From Variovorax sp. V213 (GTDB lineage Bacteria > Pseudomonadota > Gammaproteobacteria > Burkholderiales > Burkholderiaceae_C): 64,000 bases of DNA. The notes under the pieces were generated by a model. The model saw only the letters and a list, made by a program, of their open reading frames with translations, searched no databases and was not told where the DNA came from. The first letter of the stretch is position 1. Every line of letters starts with the position of its first letter. The translations under genes were made by a program, and so were the position numbers. This document shows, one piece after another, positions 24,578 through 32,782 of this stretch. The stretch covers positions 3,287,001-3,351,000 of the forward strand of contig NZ_AP028664.1 in NCBI RefSeq assembly GCF_041154455.1, written 5' to 3'.

Positions 24578-25234
24578 ATGAAGGCCTCCAAGGATTTCCC
24601 GCCCGAAACGGTCGAGCCGCGCTCGCGCGACGCCGACCGCTCGCAACTCGCGATTCTTGCTTCGGCGCGCGACGAGTTCGCCGAACGGGGCCTGGCCGGC
24701 GCGCGCATGGACAGCATCGCGGCGCGCGCAGGCCTGAACAAGCGCCTCATCTACTACTACTTCGGCAGCAAGGACGACCTGTTCCTGGCAGTGCTCGAAC
24801 GCACCTACGCCGACATCCGCGAGGCCGAGCAACAGCTGCACCTGGACGAGATTGACCCGGTCGAGGCCATTCGCCAGCTGGTCTCGTTCACCTGGCACTA
24901 CTACCTCGAGCATCCCGAGTTCATCACGCTGCTGAACAGCGAGAACCTGCATTGCGCCGAACACCTCAAGCGCTCCGAGCGCATCCAGGAAATGAACTCG
25001 CCGCTGGTGCAGCTGCTCGACACGGTGCTCGAACGCGGCAAGCGCGACAAGCTGTTCCGCGCCGGCGTCGACCCGGTGCAGCTGTACATCTCGATCGCCT
25101 CGCTGTGCTACTTCTACCTCTCGAACAACCACACGCTCTCGGCCGTCTTCGGCCGTGACCTGCGCGCGCCCAAAGCGATGGCCCAGCGCCTCTCGCACAT
25201 GACCGACCTCGTGCTGGGCTACGTCCTGCACTGA
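24578..25234 (+). CDS. TetR/AcrR-family transcriptional regulator
   Basis: 218 residues. The N-terminal TetR helix-turn-helix covers about residues 20-66 (ILASARDEFAERGLAGARMD, then IAARAGLNKRLIYYYFGSKD). The C-terminal ligand/dimer domain has the pattern seen in RutR-like TetR proteins (SFTWHYYLEHPEFITLLNSE). Probably a repressor of itself, of the divergent TPP gene and of the downstream Bug-dehydrogenase-DUF993 operon. The ATG has no Shine-Dalgarno sequence, because the operator sits immediately upstream; a leaderless or near-leaderless message is possible. Confidence 0.93.
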   Translation: MKASKDFPPETVEPRSRDADRSQLAILASARDEFAERGLAGARMDSIAARAGLNKRLIYYYFGSKDDLFLAVLERTYADIREAEQQLHLDEIDPVEAIRQLVSFTWHYYLEHPEFITLLNSENLHCAEHLKRSERIQEMNSPLVQLLDTVLERGKRDKLFRAGVDPVQLYISIASLCYFYLSNNHTLSAVFGRDLRAPKAMAQRLSHMTDLVLGYVLH

Positions 25235-25316
25235 GCCTGCGGGCGCCTTCCTGCATCTCCGGGTATTTACCGATCAGCAGCGGTTGCGCTGCGGCGGCAG
25301 CCTTTCTAGAATCCAC

Positions 25317-25336
25317 AATTCACTCACTGGTGAATT
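25317..25336. promoter_or_regulatory. TetR operator candidate 2, operon promoter
   Basis: AATTCAC-TCACTG-GTGAATT: perfect 7-bp arms with a 6-base spacer, 42 bases before the Bug gene. A TCTAGAAT box at 25305-25312 just upstream could be the -10, so a bound repressor would cover the transcription start. Confidence 0.62.
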
Positions 25337-25377
25337 AATCGGCAAGACAAGGCGGCCCGACCGCACGGAGACAACCC

Positions 25378-26361
25378 ATGAAGCAACTTGTACGCACCAC
25401 TGCACTCGCCACGCTCACCTGCCTCGCCGCCTTGATGCCGGGCCTGGCGCCGGCACAGAGCGGGTATCCCAACAAGCCCATCCGCGTCATCGTGCCGTTC
25501 GCGGCCGGCAGCACCACCGACATCATTGCCCGCGCCATCGCCGACAAGATGGGCCAGAGCATGGGCCAGACGCTGGTGGTGGACAACCGCGGCGGCGCCA
25601 GCGGCACCATCGGCCAGCAGGCCGTGGCCACGGCGGCGCCGGACGGCTACACGATCATGATTCACTCGTCGTCGCACACGGTGAGCCCTTCCACCTTCGC
25701 GAAGCTGCCGTTCGACACGGTGAACGACTTCGCCGGTGTCACGCCCATTTCGTCGCTGCCCAATGCGCTGGTGATCTCGCCCTCGAAGAACATCAAGACG
25801 CTGCAGGAGCTGGTTGCGGCGGCCAAGGCCAAGCCCGGCACCATCAACTTCGCCTCGGCGGGCCAGGGCAGCGCCACCCACCTCAACGCCGAGAAGTTCA
25901 AGCTGGCCGCGAAGATCGACGCCACCAACATCCCGTTCAAGGGCTCGGCCGAGGCCGTGACGGAAGTGCTGTCGGGCCGGGTCGACTATTACTTCTCGCC
26001 CATCGCGCCGGTCATCGGCCAGATCAAGGAAGGCCAGTTGATCGCACTGGCAGTGGGTTCGCCCAAGCGCGCGGCCGCCCTGCCCGACGTGCCCACTACC
26101 ACCGAGGCCGGTGTGCCCGGCTCCGAGTTCAACTTCTGGATCGGCATGATGGCACCGGCCAAGACGCCGCGCGACATCGTCAACCGGCTGCACGACGAAG
26201 TGGCAAAGGCGCTGGCTTCGCCCGAGGTCAAGGAGCGCTTCCTGAAGCTCGGCGCCGACGCCTGGACGCTCAAGCCCGAGCAGTTCGACGCCTACATCAA
26301 GGACGAGATCAAGACCAACGCAACGCTGGTCAAGGCTGCCGGCCTGACGCCGACGCAGTAA
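25378..26361 (+). CDS. Bug-family (TctC-like) periplasmic substrate-binding protein
   Basis: 327 residues. A signal peptide ends near residue 27 (GLAPAQS). The mature protein is a two-lobed Bug receptor with YPNKPIRVIVPFAAGSTTD (the carboxylate-pinching loop) and DNRGGASGTIGQQAV. It binds a small acid or other solute in the periplasm. No TctA/TctB membrane partners are nearby, which is normal for the many orphan Bug proteins of this order. It leads the operon with the dehydrogenase, DUF993 and isomerase genes, suggesting it takes up or senses their substrate. Confidence 0.95.
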   Translation: MKQLVRTTALATLTCLAALMPGLAPAQSGYPNKPIRVIVPFAAGSTTDIIARAIADKMGQSMGQTLVVDNRGGASGTIGQQAVATAAPDGYTIMIHSSSHTVSPSTFAKLPFDTVNDFAGVTPISSLPNALVISPSKNIKTLQELVAAAKAKPGTINFASAGQGSATHLNAEKFKLAAKIDATNIPFKGSAEAVTEVLSGRVDYYFSPIAPVIGQIKEGQLIALAVGSPKRAAALPDVPTTTEAGVPGSEFNFWIGMMAPAKTPRDIVNRLHDEVAKALASPEVKERFLKLGADAWTLKPEQFDAYIKDEIKTNATLVKAAGLTPTQ

Positions 26362-26413
26362 TCCGCCCCCTTCCTTTCTCCTCCTCTTTCCCCAACTCTT
26401 TTCGGCTGAAGAC

Positions 26414-27577
26414 ATGGCTACACAACGACTCGGAATCATCATGCACGGCGTCACCGGCCGCATGGGCATGAACCAGCACCTGATCCGCTCGATCTGCGCG
26501 ATCCGCGCGCAAGGCGGTGTCACGCTGTCGAATGGCGACAAGGTCATGCCCGACCCGATCCTCATCGGCCGCAACGCCGAGAAGATGGAAACGCTCGCCA
26601 AGACGCACAACATCGCGCGCTGGGGCACCGACCTCGACAAGGCGCTCGAGAACAAGGACGACACGATTTTCTTCGACGCGGGCACCACGCAGATGCGCCC
26701 CACGCTGCTGGCCAAGGCCATCCGCGCCGGCAAGCACGTGTATTGCGAGAAGCCGATCGCCACCAACCTGAACGAGGCCGTCGAAATTGCCCGCCTGGCG
26801 GAAGGCTCGGGCCTGAAGCACGGCGCCGTGCAGGACAAGCTCTTCTTGCCGGGCCTGCGCAAGCTCGACATGCTGCGCCGCGCCGGTTTCTTCGGCCGCA
26901 TGCTCAGTGTGCGACTGGAGTTCGGCTACTGGGTGTTCGAGGGCGACCTGCAGCCCATCCAGCGCCCGAGCTGGAACTACCGCAAGGAAGACGGCGGCGG
27001 CATGATCCTGGACATGATGTGCCACTGGCGCTACGTGCTTGACAACCTGTTCGGCGAGGTGAAGTCGGTCTCGTGCCTGGGTGCCACCCACATTCCCAAG
27101 CGCTGGGACGAAGCCGGCAAGCCCTATGAAGCCACCGCCGACGACGCGGCCTATGCCACCTGCGAACTCACGGGCCACAACGGCGAGCCGGTGATCGCGC
27201 AGATCAACATGAGCTGGGTCACGCGCGTGCGGCGCGACGACCTCGTGACCTTCCACGTCGATGGCACCCACGGCTCGGCCGTGGCGGGCCTGTCGAGCTG
27301 CCGCGCCCAGTCGCGCGTGGCCACGCCGCGCCCGGTGTGGAACCCCGACGAGAAGCAGATGATGAATTTCTTCGACCAGTGGCAGGAGATTCCGGATTCT
27401 CAGGTGTACGACAACGGCTTCAAGATCCAGTGGGAGCACTTCATTCGCCACGTGGTCGAGAACGAGCCCTACAAGTGGACGCTGCCCGAGGGCGCCAAGG
27501 GCGTGCAGCTGGTCGAGGCCGCGCTGGAGTCGTGGAAGGACCGCCGCTGGATCGATGTGCCGCAGCTGAAGATCTGA
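26414..27577 (+). CDS. Gfo/Idh/MocA-family oxidoreductase
   Basis: 387 residues. The N-terminal Rossmann fold starts RLGIIMHGVTGRMGMNQHLI; the EKP motif of the family appears as HVYCEKPIATNLNEAVEIA. The C-terminal alpha/beta domain contains KEDGGGMILDMMCHWRYV, with the usual catalytic His. NAD(P)-dependent dehydrogenase of a sugar, polyol or sugar acid; the substrate is not readable. Shine-Dalgarno-poor start after a 52-base gap. Second gene of the TetR-controlled set. Confidence 0.93.
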   Translation: MATQRLGIIMHGVTGRMGMNQHLIRSICAIRAQGGVTLSNGDKVMPDPILIGRNAEKMETLAKTHNIARWGTDLDKALENKDDTIFFDAGTTQMRPTLLAKAIRAGKHVYCEKPIATNLNEAVEIARLAEGSGLKHGAVQDKLFLPGLRKLDMLRRAGFFGRMLSVRLEFGYWVFEGDLQPIQRPSWNYRKEDGGGMILDMMCHWRYVLDNLFGEVKSVSCLGATHIPKRWDEAGKPYEATADDAAYATCELTGHNGEPVIAQINMSWVTRVRRDDLVTFHVDGTHGSAVAGLSSCRAQSRVATPRPVWNPDEKQMMNFFDQWQEIPDSQVYDNGFKIQWEHFIRHVVENEPYKWTLPEGAKGVQLVEAALESWKDRRWIDVPQLKI

Positions 27578-27587
27578 GGCGGCGGGC

Positions 27588-28775
27588 ATGGCACTCACCC
27601 TGAACCTCCCCACCGCGAGCGGCTCGCTCGCGCCCTACGCCCTGCGCGGCACCGCGCCGGTGAAGCCCGATGCGGGCGTCAAGTTCAACCGCATCGCCTA
27701 CTCGGCGGCGCACGTGGTGGCCGACCCGCTGGCCGCGATCGACCCGTGGCTGCAATGCGCGGTCGACTGGGACGCGACCATCGCCTACCGCCGCCACCTG
27801 TTCTCGCTGGGCCTGGGCGTGGCCGAGGCCATGGATACCGCGCAGCGCGGCATGGGCCTGGACTGGCCGACCTCGCTCGAACTGATCCGCCGCTCGCTCG
27901 ATGCGGCCAAGGACGTGCCGGGCGCGCTGGTCGCCTCCGGCTGCGGCACCGACCACCTGAACATCGACGATGTGAAGAGCGTCGATGACGTGATCCGCGG
28001 CTACGAAGAGCAGATGGCCGCCATCGAGGCGCTGGGCGGCAAGCTGATCGTGATGGCGAGCCGTGCATTGGCCCGCGTGGCAAGGAGCCCGGCCGACTAC
28101 GAGCGCGTGTACGACCGCATCCTGCGCCAGGCGAAGCAGCCCGTGGTGCTGCACTGGCTGGGCGACATGTTCGACCCGGCCCTCGCGGGCTACTGGGGCA
28201 GCAAGGACGCCGATGCGGCAATGGACACGGCGCTCGCGGTCATTGCCGCGCATCCGCACAAGGTGGACGGCATCAAGATTTCGCTGCTCGACAAGGACAA
28301 GGAAATCGCGATGCGGCGCCGCCTGCCGCCAGGCGTTCGCATGTACACCGGCGACGACTTCAACTACGCCGAGCTGATTGCCGGCGACGGCAACGGCCGC
28401 GAGCCGACGCACGGCAAGAGCGATGCGCTGCTTGGCATCTTCGACGCCATTGCCCCGGCGGCGAGCGCCGCACTGGGCGCGCTGGCGCAGGGCAACACCG
28501 AGAAGTTCCACGCGATCCTCGGCCCGACGGTGCCGCTGTCGCGCCACATCTTTGCGGCGCCGACGCGCTTCTACAAGACCGGTGTGGTGTTCATGGCGTG
28601 GCTCAACGGCCACCAGAAGCATTTCACGATGGTCGGCGGGCAGCAGAGCACGCGCTCGCTGCAGCACTTTGCCGAGTTGTTCCGCCTGGCCGACGCGGCC
28701 AACCTGCTGGAACATCCGGAACTGGCGGTGCTGCGCATGAAGACGCTGCTGGCCCTGCACGGCGTGGAAGGCTAG
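27588..28775 (+). CDS. DUF993 family protein (dihydrodipicolinate-synthase-like fold)
   Basis: 395 residues of the DUF993 family, an uncharacterised branch of the class I aldolase/DapA TIM barrels. Visible segments include VASGCGTDHLNIDD, QPVVLHWLGDMFDPALAGYW and a likely Schiff-base Lys in VDGIKISLLDKDKE. It is consistently accompanied by a Gfo/Idh/MocA dehydrogenase and a TIM-barrel isomerase, as here. A retro-aldol or dehydratase step in sugar breakdown is a reasonable guess, not a finding. Starts 10 bases after the dehydrogenase stop. Confidence 0.9.
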   Translation: MALTLNLPTASGSLAPYALRGTAPVKPDAGVKFNRIAYSAAHVVADPLAAIDPWLQCAVDWDATIAYRRHLFSLGLGVAEAMDTAQRGMGLDWPTSLELIRRSLDAAKDVPGALVASGCGTDHLNIDDVKSVDDVIRGYEEQMAAIEALGGKLIVMASRALARVARSPADYERVYDRILRQAKQPVVLHWLGDMFDPALAGYWGSKDADAAMDTALAVIAAHPHKVDGIKISLLDKDKEIAMRRRLPPGVRMYTGDDFNYAELIAGDGNGREPTHGKSDALLGIFDAIAPAASAALGALAQGNTEKFHAILGPTVPLSRHIFAAPTRFYKTGVVFMAWLNGHQKHFTMVGGQQSTRSLQHFAELFRLADAANLLEHPELAVLRMKTLLALHGVEG

Positions 28776-28777
28776 TC

Positions 28778-29656
28778 ATGCGCGACTTCTCGCAGAACCA
28801 CGACTGGCTGTCGATCAACACCGCGACCATTCGCAAACAGCTGGGCGCAGAGGTGCCGCTGGACCGCATCATCGACCAGTGCGCCGAGCACGGCATTCGC
28901 GCGATCAGCCCCTGGCGCGACCAGGTGGCCGCGGTCGGGCTCGACAAGGTCGCGAAGCAGTTGAAGGCGCATGGCATCGGCCTCTCGGGCTACTGCCGCG
29001 GCGGCTTCTTCCCTGCGGCCGATGCAACAGGCCTCAAGGCTGCGCTGGACGACAACCGCCGCGCCATCGACGAGGCGAAGACGCTCGATGCGCCCTGCCT
29101 CGTGCTGGTGGTCGGCGCCCTGCCCGGCGCGCTCGAAGGCAAGGCGGCGTACAAGGACATTGCCCGCGCCCGCAACGAGGTGCGCGACGGCATCGCCGCC
29201 TCGCTCGAATATGCCCGCGAGGTCGGCATGCCGCTGGCCATCGAGCCGCTGCATCCGATGCAAGCCGCCGACCGGGCCTGCATCAACACGCTCGAACACG
29301 CGCTCGACATTTGCGACGAACTCGACGCAGGCAGGAGCGGCATGCTCGGCGTGGCGCTCGACATCTACCACGTGTGGTGGGACCCGAAGCTGCAGCGGCA
29401 GATCGCCCGCGCCGGCAAAGAGCGCCTGCTGGCGTACCACGTCTGCGACTGGCTCACCCCCACGCGCGACCTGCTCTCCGACCGCGGGATGATGGGCGAC
29501 GGCGTGGTCGAACTCAAGAAGATCCGCGGCTGGGTGGAGGATGCGGGCTTTGCGGGGTTCAGCGAGGTCGAGATCTTCTCGAATCTGAACTGGTGGCAGC
29601 GGCCCGGGAGCGAAACGCTGCACGTCTGCATCGAGCGGCACAGGCAAGCCGTCTGA
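28778..29656 (+). CDS. sugar phosphate isomerase/epimerase-like TIM-barrel protein
   Basis: 292 residues of the xylose-isomerase-like AP endonuclease 2 fold (IolE/IolI group). Metal-ligand positions appear in MPLAIEPLHPM (Glu), VALDIYHVWWDP (Asp, His), LAYHVCDW (His) and FSEVEIFS (Glu). Members isomerise or dehydrate keto-sugars or inosose-type compounds. The ATG at 28778 follows the DUF993 stop by two bases and is therefore probably coupled to it. Last gene of the operon. Confidence 0.92.
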   Translation: MRDFSQNHDWLSINTATIRKQLGAEVPLDRIIDQCAEHGIRAISPWRDQVAAVGLDKVAKQLKAHGIGLSGYCRGGFFPAADATGLKAALDDNRRAIDEAKTLDAPCLVLVVGALPGALEGKAAYKDIARARNEVRDGIAASLEYAREVGMPLAIEPLHPMQAADRACINTLEHALDICDELDAGRSGMLGVALDIYHVWWDPKLQRQIARAGKERLLAYHVCDWLTPTRDLLSDRGMMGDGVVELKKIRGWVEDAGFAGFSEVEIFSNLNWWQRPGSETLHVCIERHRQAV

Positions 29657-29693
29657 ATCCGGTTGCGGCGCCATCTGTGCTGCAATTCGCTTC

Positions 29694-30787
29694 ATGGCGA
29701 CCCCGACCCTCGACGACCTGCGCCGCTATGCAGTAGCGCGCACCTTGTTCAAGCCGACCACGCTGCCGAGCGCGATCCGCCAACTCGGCTTCGTCCAGGC
29801 CGACCCGATCCGCGCCCCGGCGCGCGCGCAAGACCTGACCTTGCGCCATCGCGTGAAGGACTACCACGCGGGCGATCTCGAAAACCGCTACACGCGGCTT
29901 GCCGTCGAAGAAGACTGCCTCGTGAACTACGGCTTCTTGCCGCGCGAGCACCTGGCGCTGATGCATCCGCGCGAAGCCAGGCAGCCCTGGGATGCGGACA
30001 CCCGCCGCAAGGCTGCCGATGTGTTGGCCTTCGTGCGCGAACGCGGACCGGTGCATCCGCGCGAAGTTGAACAGCACTTCGCGCACGGCCGCGTCACGAA
30101 CTACTGGGGCGGGTCGAGCAACGCCACCACGCGCCTGCTCGACGGCTTGCACTACCGCGGCATGCTGCGCGTAGTGCGGCGCGACAGCGGCACGCGCGTC
30201 TACGAGGCCGTGACCCATCTGCCCGCCGACGAGAGTCCTGCCGGCCGCGCGCAACGCGCCGCCGCGCTCATCGACCTGGTGGTGCGCAAATACGCACCGC
30301 TGCCCGCGGCAAGCCTGACCTACCTCGTGCGGCTGCTCGCTACGGCGCCCCGCATCTCTCGGCGCAGACGCAGGCCGCGCTGCGCCTGGCGCGCGAAGAA
30401 CAACTCGCCAGTTGCAAGATCGACGGCACCGCCTGGTACTGGCCTGCCGGCGAGAACCCGGCCTCGAAGCGCCACGCACCCGACGACGCAGTGCGCCTGC
30501 TCGCCCCCTTCGATCCCGTGGTGTGGGACCGCCGCCGCTTCGAACTGCTGTGGGGCTGGACGTACAAGTTCGAGGCCTACACGCCGGCGCCGAAGCGGCA
30601 GTTCGGCTATTACGCGCTGCCGGTGCTCTGGCACGACCACGTGATCGGCTGGGCCAACGTGAGCGCACCGGAGGGCCGGCTGCAGCCGGCCTTTGGCTAC
30701 GTCGACAAGAAGCCGCGCGACGCGGCGTTTCGCGAAGCGCTCGATGAGGAGCTGCACCGCATGACGCAGTTCCTCGCCGGCCGCTGA
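29694..30787 (+). pseudogene. YcaQ-like winged-helix DNA glycosylase family protein, frameshifted
   Basis: Two frames together make one member of the crosslink-repair DNA glycosylase YcaQ / winged helix DNA-binding family. The first reads from ATG 29694 (TLDDLRRYAVARTLFKPTTL, then GFVQADPIRAPARAQDL). The second continues from about 30341 (YGAPHLSAQTQAAL ... LLAPFDPVVWDRRRFELLWG ... FGYVDKKPRDAAFREALDEE) to the stop at 30787. A one-base deficit near 30338-30341 joins LLA to YGAP; one more base there would restore LLxRYGAP. Either a recent inactivating mutation or a sequencing error. The intact protein would have about 365 residues. Confidence 0.85.
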
Positions 30788-30895
30788 GCCGCCCCGGCAG
30801 AACCCCCGCGCCGCTGAAGGTCTGGCGCACGGGCGACAACCCGCGCCGCCGCTCGCTTCTAGAATCGCCCCGTCGTCCGGCATGCCGGATGGCAA

Positions 30896-31060
30896 GCGTT
30901 CTCAGGGCGGGGTGAAATTCCCCACCGGCGGTAATGGCGGCTTCTTCGAGAGAGGGACCGCACGAGCCCGCGAGCGCCCGTGGCCTGCAATGGGCTGCGG
31001 GGTCAGCAGATTTCGGTGCAATTCCGAAGCCGACGGTCACAGTCCGGATGAAAGAGAGCG
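30896..31060 (+). ncRNA. FMN riboswitch (RFN element)
   Basis: All conserved RFN blocks are present in order: TCAGGGCGGGGTGAAATTCC, CACCGGCGGTAAT, AGCCCGCGAGCGCC, GGTCAGCAGATTTCGGTG, then CAATTCCGAAGCCGACGGTC and ACAGTCCGGATGAAAGAGA. It binds FMN and represses the downstream ribH. A TAGAAT -10 candidate lies at 30860-30865. Past the aptamer is a strong hairpin CCGCGCGC/GCGCGCGG (31077-31111) without a T-run, so control may act by Rho or by masking the start rather than by an intrinsic terminator. The rest of the 30788-31168 gap holds nothing else I can see. Confidence 0.97.
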
Positions 31061-31168
31061 CGAAATGCGGGCCGGCCCGCGCGCTTTGCAGTCTCTTGCA
31101 ATGGCGCGCGGTCTGGCTTGCGGTTTCGTGCGCCCTGATTCAGGAAACCTGCTTTCAAGAGGCACACC

Positions 31169-31681
31169 ATGAGTCAGATCAACGACCTTCCCCTTTCCGC
31201 CATCAACGCGTCGGGCAATCCGCGCGGCGAGCGCATCGCCTTTGTCGAGGCACAGTGGCACTCCGACATCGTCCACCAGGCGCGCGACGCCTTCCTTGCC
31301 GAAATGGAACGGCTCGGCGTGGCGCGCGACCTCATCGACGTGTTCGACGTGCCGGGCGCTTTCGAGATCCCGCTGCATGCCAAGCGGCTCGCCAATTCGG
31401 GCAAGTACGCGGCCATCGTCGGCTGCGCGCTGGTGGTGGATGGCGGCATCTACCGGCACGAGTTCGTGGCCAGCACCGTGGTCAGCACGCTGATGTCGCT
31501 GCAGCTCGAAACGGACGTGCCGATTTTCTCGGCCGTGCTCACGCCGCACCATTTCCATGAGCACGTGGAGCACCGCAAATACTTCCACCGGCACTTCGCC
31601 GTCAAGGGCACCGAAGTGGCCGAAGCCTGCGTGAAGACGCTCGAAGGCCTGAAGAAGGTCGACGCTCTGCTGGCTGCGTGA
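31169..31681 (+). CDS. ribH: 6,7-dimethyl-8-ribityllumazine synthase (RibH2 type)
   Basis: 170 residues. It condenses 5-amino-6-ribitylaminouracil with 3,4-dihydroxybutanone phosphate, the penultimate step of riboflavin synthesis. Signatures: AFVEAQWHSDIVHQARD, FDVPGAFEIPLHAKRL (substrate loop), GCALVVDGGIYRHEFVA and VLTPHHFHEHVEHRKYF. The Trp in the first motif and the HHFHEH stretch are like the decameric RibH2 of Brucella and rhizobia rather than icosahedral RibH1. It is alone behind the riboswitch, with an AAGAGG Shine-Dalgarno sequence. A RibH1 in a ribBA cluster elsewhere is expected. Confidence 0.95.
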   Translation: MSQINDLPLSAINASGNPRGERIAFVEAQWHSDIVHQARDAFLAEMERLGVARDLIDVFDVPGAFEIPLHAKRLANSGKYAAIVGCALVVDGGIYRHEFVASTVVSTLMSLQLETDVPIFSAVLTPHHFHEHVEHRKYFHRHFAVKGTEVAEACVKTLEGLKKVDALLAA

Positions 31682-31713
31682 CAACCGGCACGCAGCTGCA
31701 GTAATCTGGGCGG

Positions 31714-32388
31714 ATGGCTTCTGCATCCGCTTCGAACGACCACTACACCCTCTACGGCGCTCCAGGTTCGGGCGCCACGCCCGTCCATGCAGCGCTGACG
31801 CTGATCGGCGCGCAGGTCGAGACCGTCGACATGGCCCCCTGGGAGGGCGAGTCCGAGCGCGAACGCGTGGCGGGCGTCAACCCGATGCGCCAGGTGCCCG
31901 CGCTCGTGCTGCCGTCCGGCGAAGTGATGACAGAGAGCGCGGCCATCCTGATCTGGCTAGGCGACCGCTATCCGGAAGCGGGGCTTTGCCCGGCGCCGGA
32001 CGATCCGCTGCGCGCGCGCTACCTGCGATGGATGGTCTACTTGCCGGCGGCGATCTATTCGATGTACTGGGTGCGCGACGAACCCACGCGCCTCACGCCC
32101 GACCCGGCAGCGCAGGCCGTGATGCTCGAACGCACGGCCGAGCGCATTGCGCACTGCTGGCACCTGATGGACACGCAGATCGACGAACCCGCGCCCTACC
32201 TGCTCGGCAAGAAGCTGAGCATGCTCGACCTGTACGTCACGGTGCTCTCGCGCTGGACCCCGCATCGCAAACGCTTCTATCGCGAAGCACCCCGCATGGC
32301 CGGCGTGGTGCGGCGCGTCGATGCCGATCCGCGCCTGGCCGAGTTCTGGGCGGCCCGCTTTCCTTTTTCGATGGACCCGGAAACATGA
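31714..32388 (+). CDS. glutathione S-transferase family protein
   Basis: 224 residues. N-terminal thioredoxin-like domain (YTLYGAPGSGATPVHAAL, then VNPMRQVPALVLPSGEVMTES with the cis-Pro and ES glutathione-binding pair) and an all-helical C-terminal domain (about 95-220, with YLLGKKLSMLDLYVTVL). Substrate unknown. Its stop overlaps the next gene as ATGA. Confidence 0.92.
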   Translation: MASASASNDHYTLYGAPGSGATPVHAALTLIGAQVETVDMAPWEGESERERVAGVNPMRQVPALVLPSGEVMTESAAILIWLGDRYPEAGLCPAPDDPLRARYLRWMVYLPAAIYSMYWVRDEPTRLTPDPAAQAVMLERTAERIAHCWHLMDTQIDEPAPYLLGKKLSMLDLYVTVLSRWTPHRKRFYREAPRMAGVVRRVDADPRLAEFWAARFPFSMDPET

Positions 32389-32768
32389 CCGCACGCACCC
32401 CGACCGCCGCCTACCCGATGACCATCTTCCACAAGCCCAACTGCAGCACCTCGCGCAATGTGCTGGGCTTGATTCGCGAGAGCGGCGTGGAACCCGAGAT
32501 CGTTCTTTACCTGGAGACGCCGCCCACGAAGAAGAAGCTGCGCGAGTTGGCAAAGGCCATGGGCATGGGCGCGCGCGACCTGCTGCGCGCGAAGGAAGCG
32601 CCCTATGAAGCGCTGGGGCTGTCCGATCCGAAATGGACCGACGACCAGTTGTTCGACTTCATCGTCGAGAACCCGATCCTGCTGCAGCGGCCCATCGTCG
32701 TCTCTCCGCGCGGCACGCTGATGTGCCGGCCCTGGGCGCGCGTGCGCGAGATCCTGCCCACGGCGTAG
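32385..32768 (+). CDS. ArsC/Spx-family arsenate reductase-like protein
   Basis: 127 residues, or 116 if the second Met is used. It has the glutaredoxin-linked ArsC pattern: FHKPNCSTSRNVLGLIRESG with the catalytic Cys, then YLETPPTKKKLRELAKAMGM and the arginine-bearing ILLQRPIVVSPRGTLMCRP. It would reduce arsenate using glutathione/glutaredoxin; some relatives are YffB-like proteins of unknown role. There is no arsR, arsB or acr3 next to it, so arsenic resistance is not proven. Translationally coupled to the GST gene (ATGA). Confidence 0.88.
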   Translation: MTARTPTAAYPMTIFHKPNCSTSRNVLGLIRESGVEPEIVLYLETPPTKKKLRELAKAMGMGARDLLRAKEAPYEALGLSDPKWTDDQLFDFIVENPILLQRPIVVSPRGTLMCRPWARVREILPTA

Positions 32769-32782
32769 GCCGAGCCGGCGCT

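Noticed and set aside
32385..32768. Arsenic-resistance operon
   Set aside because: Only an ArsC-like gene is present, coupled to a GST; no arsR, arsB, acr3 or arsH nearby.
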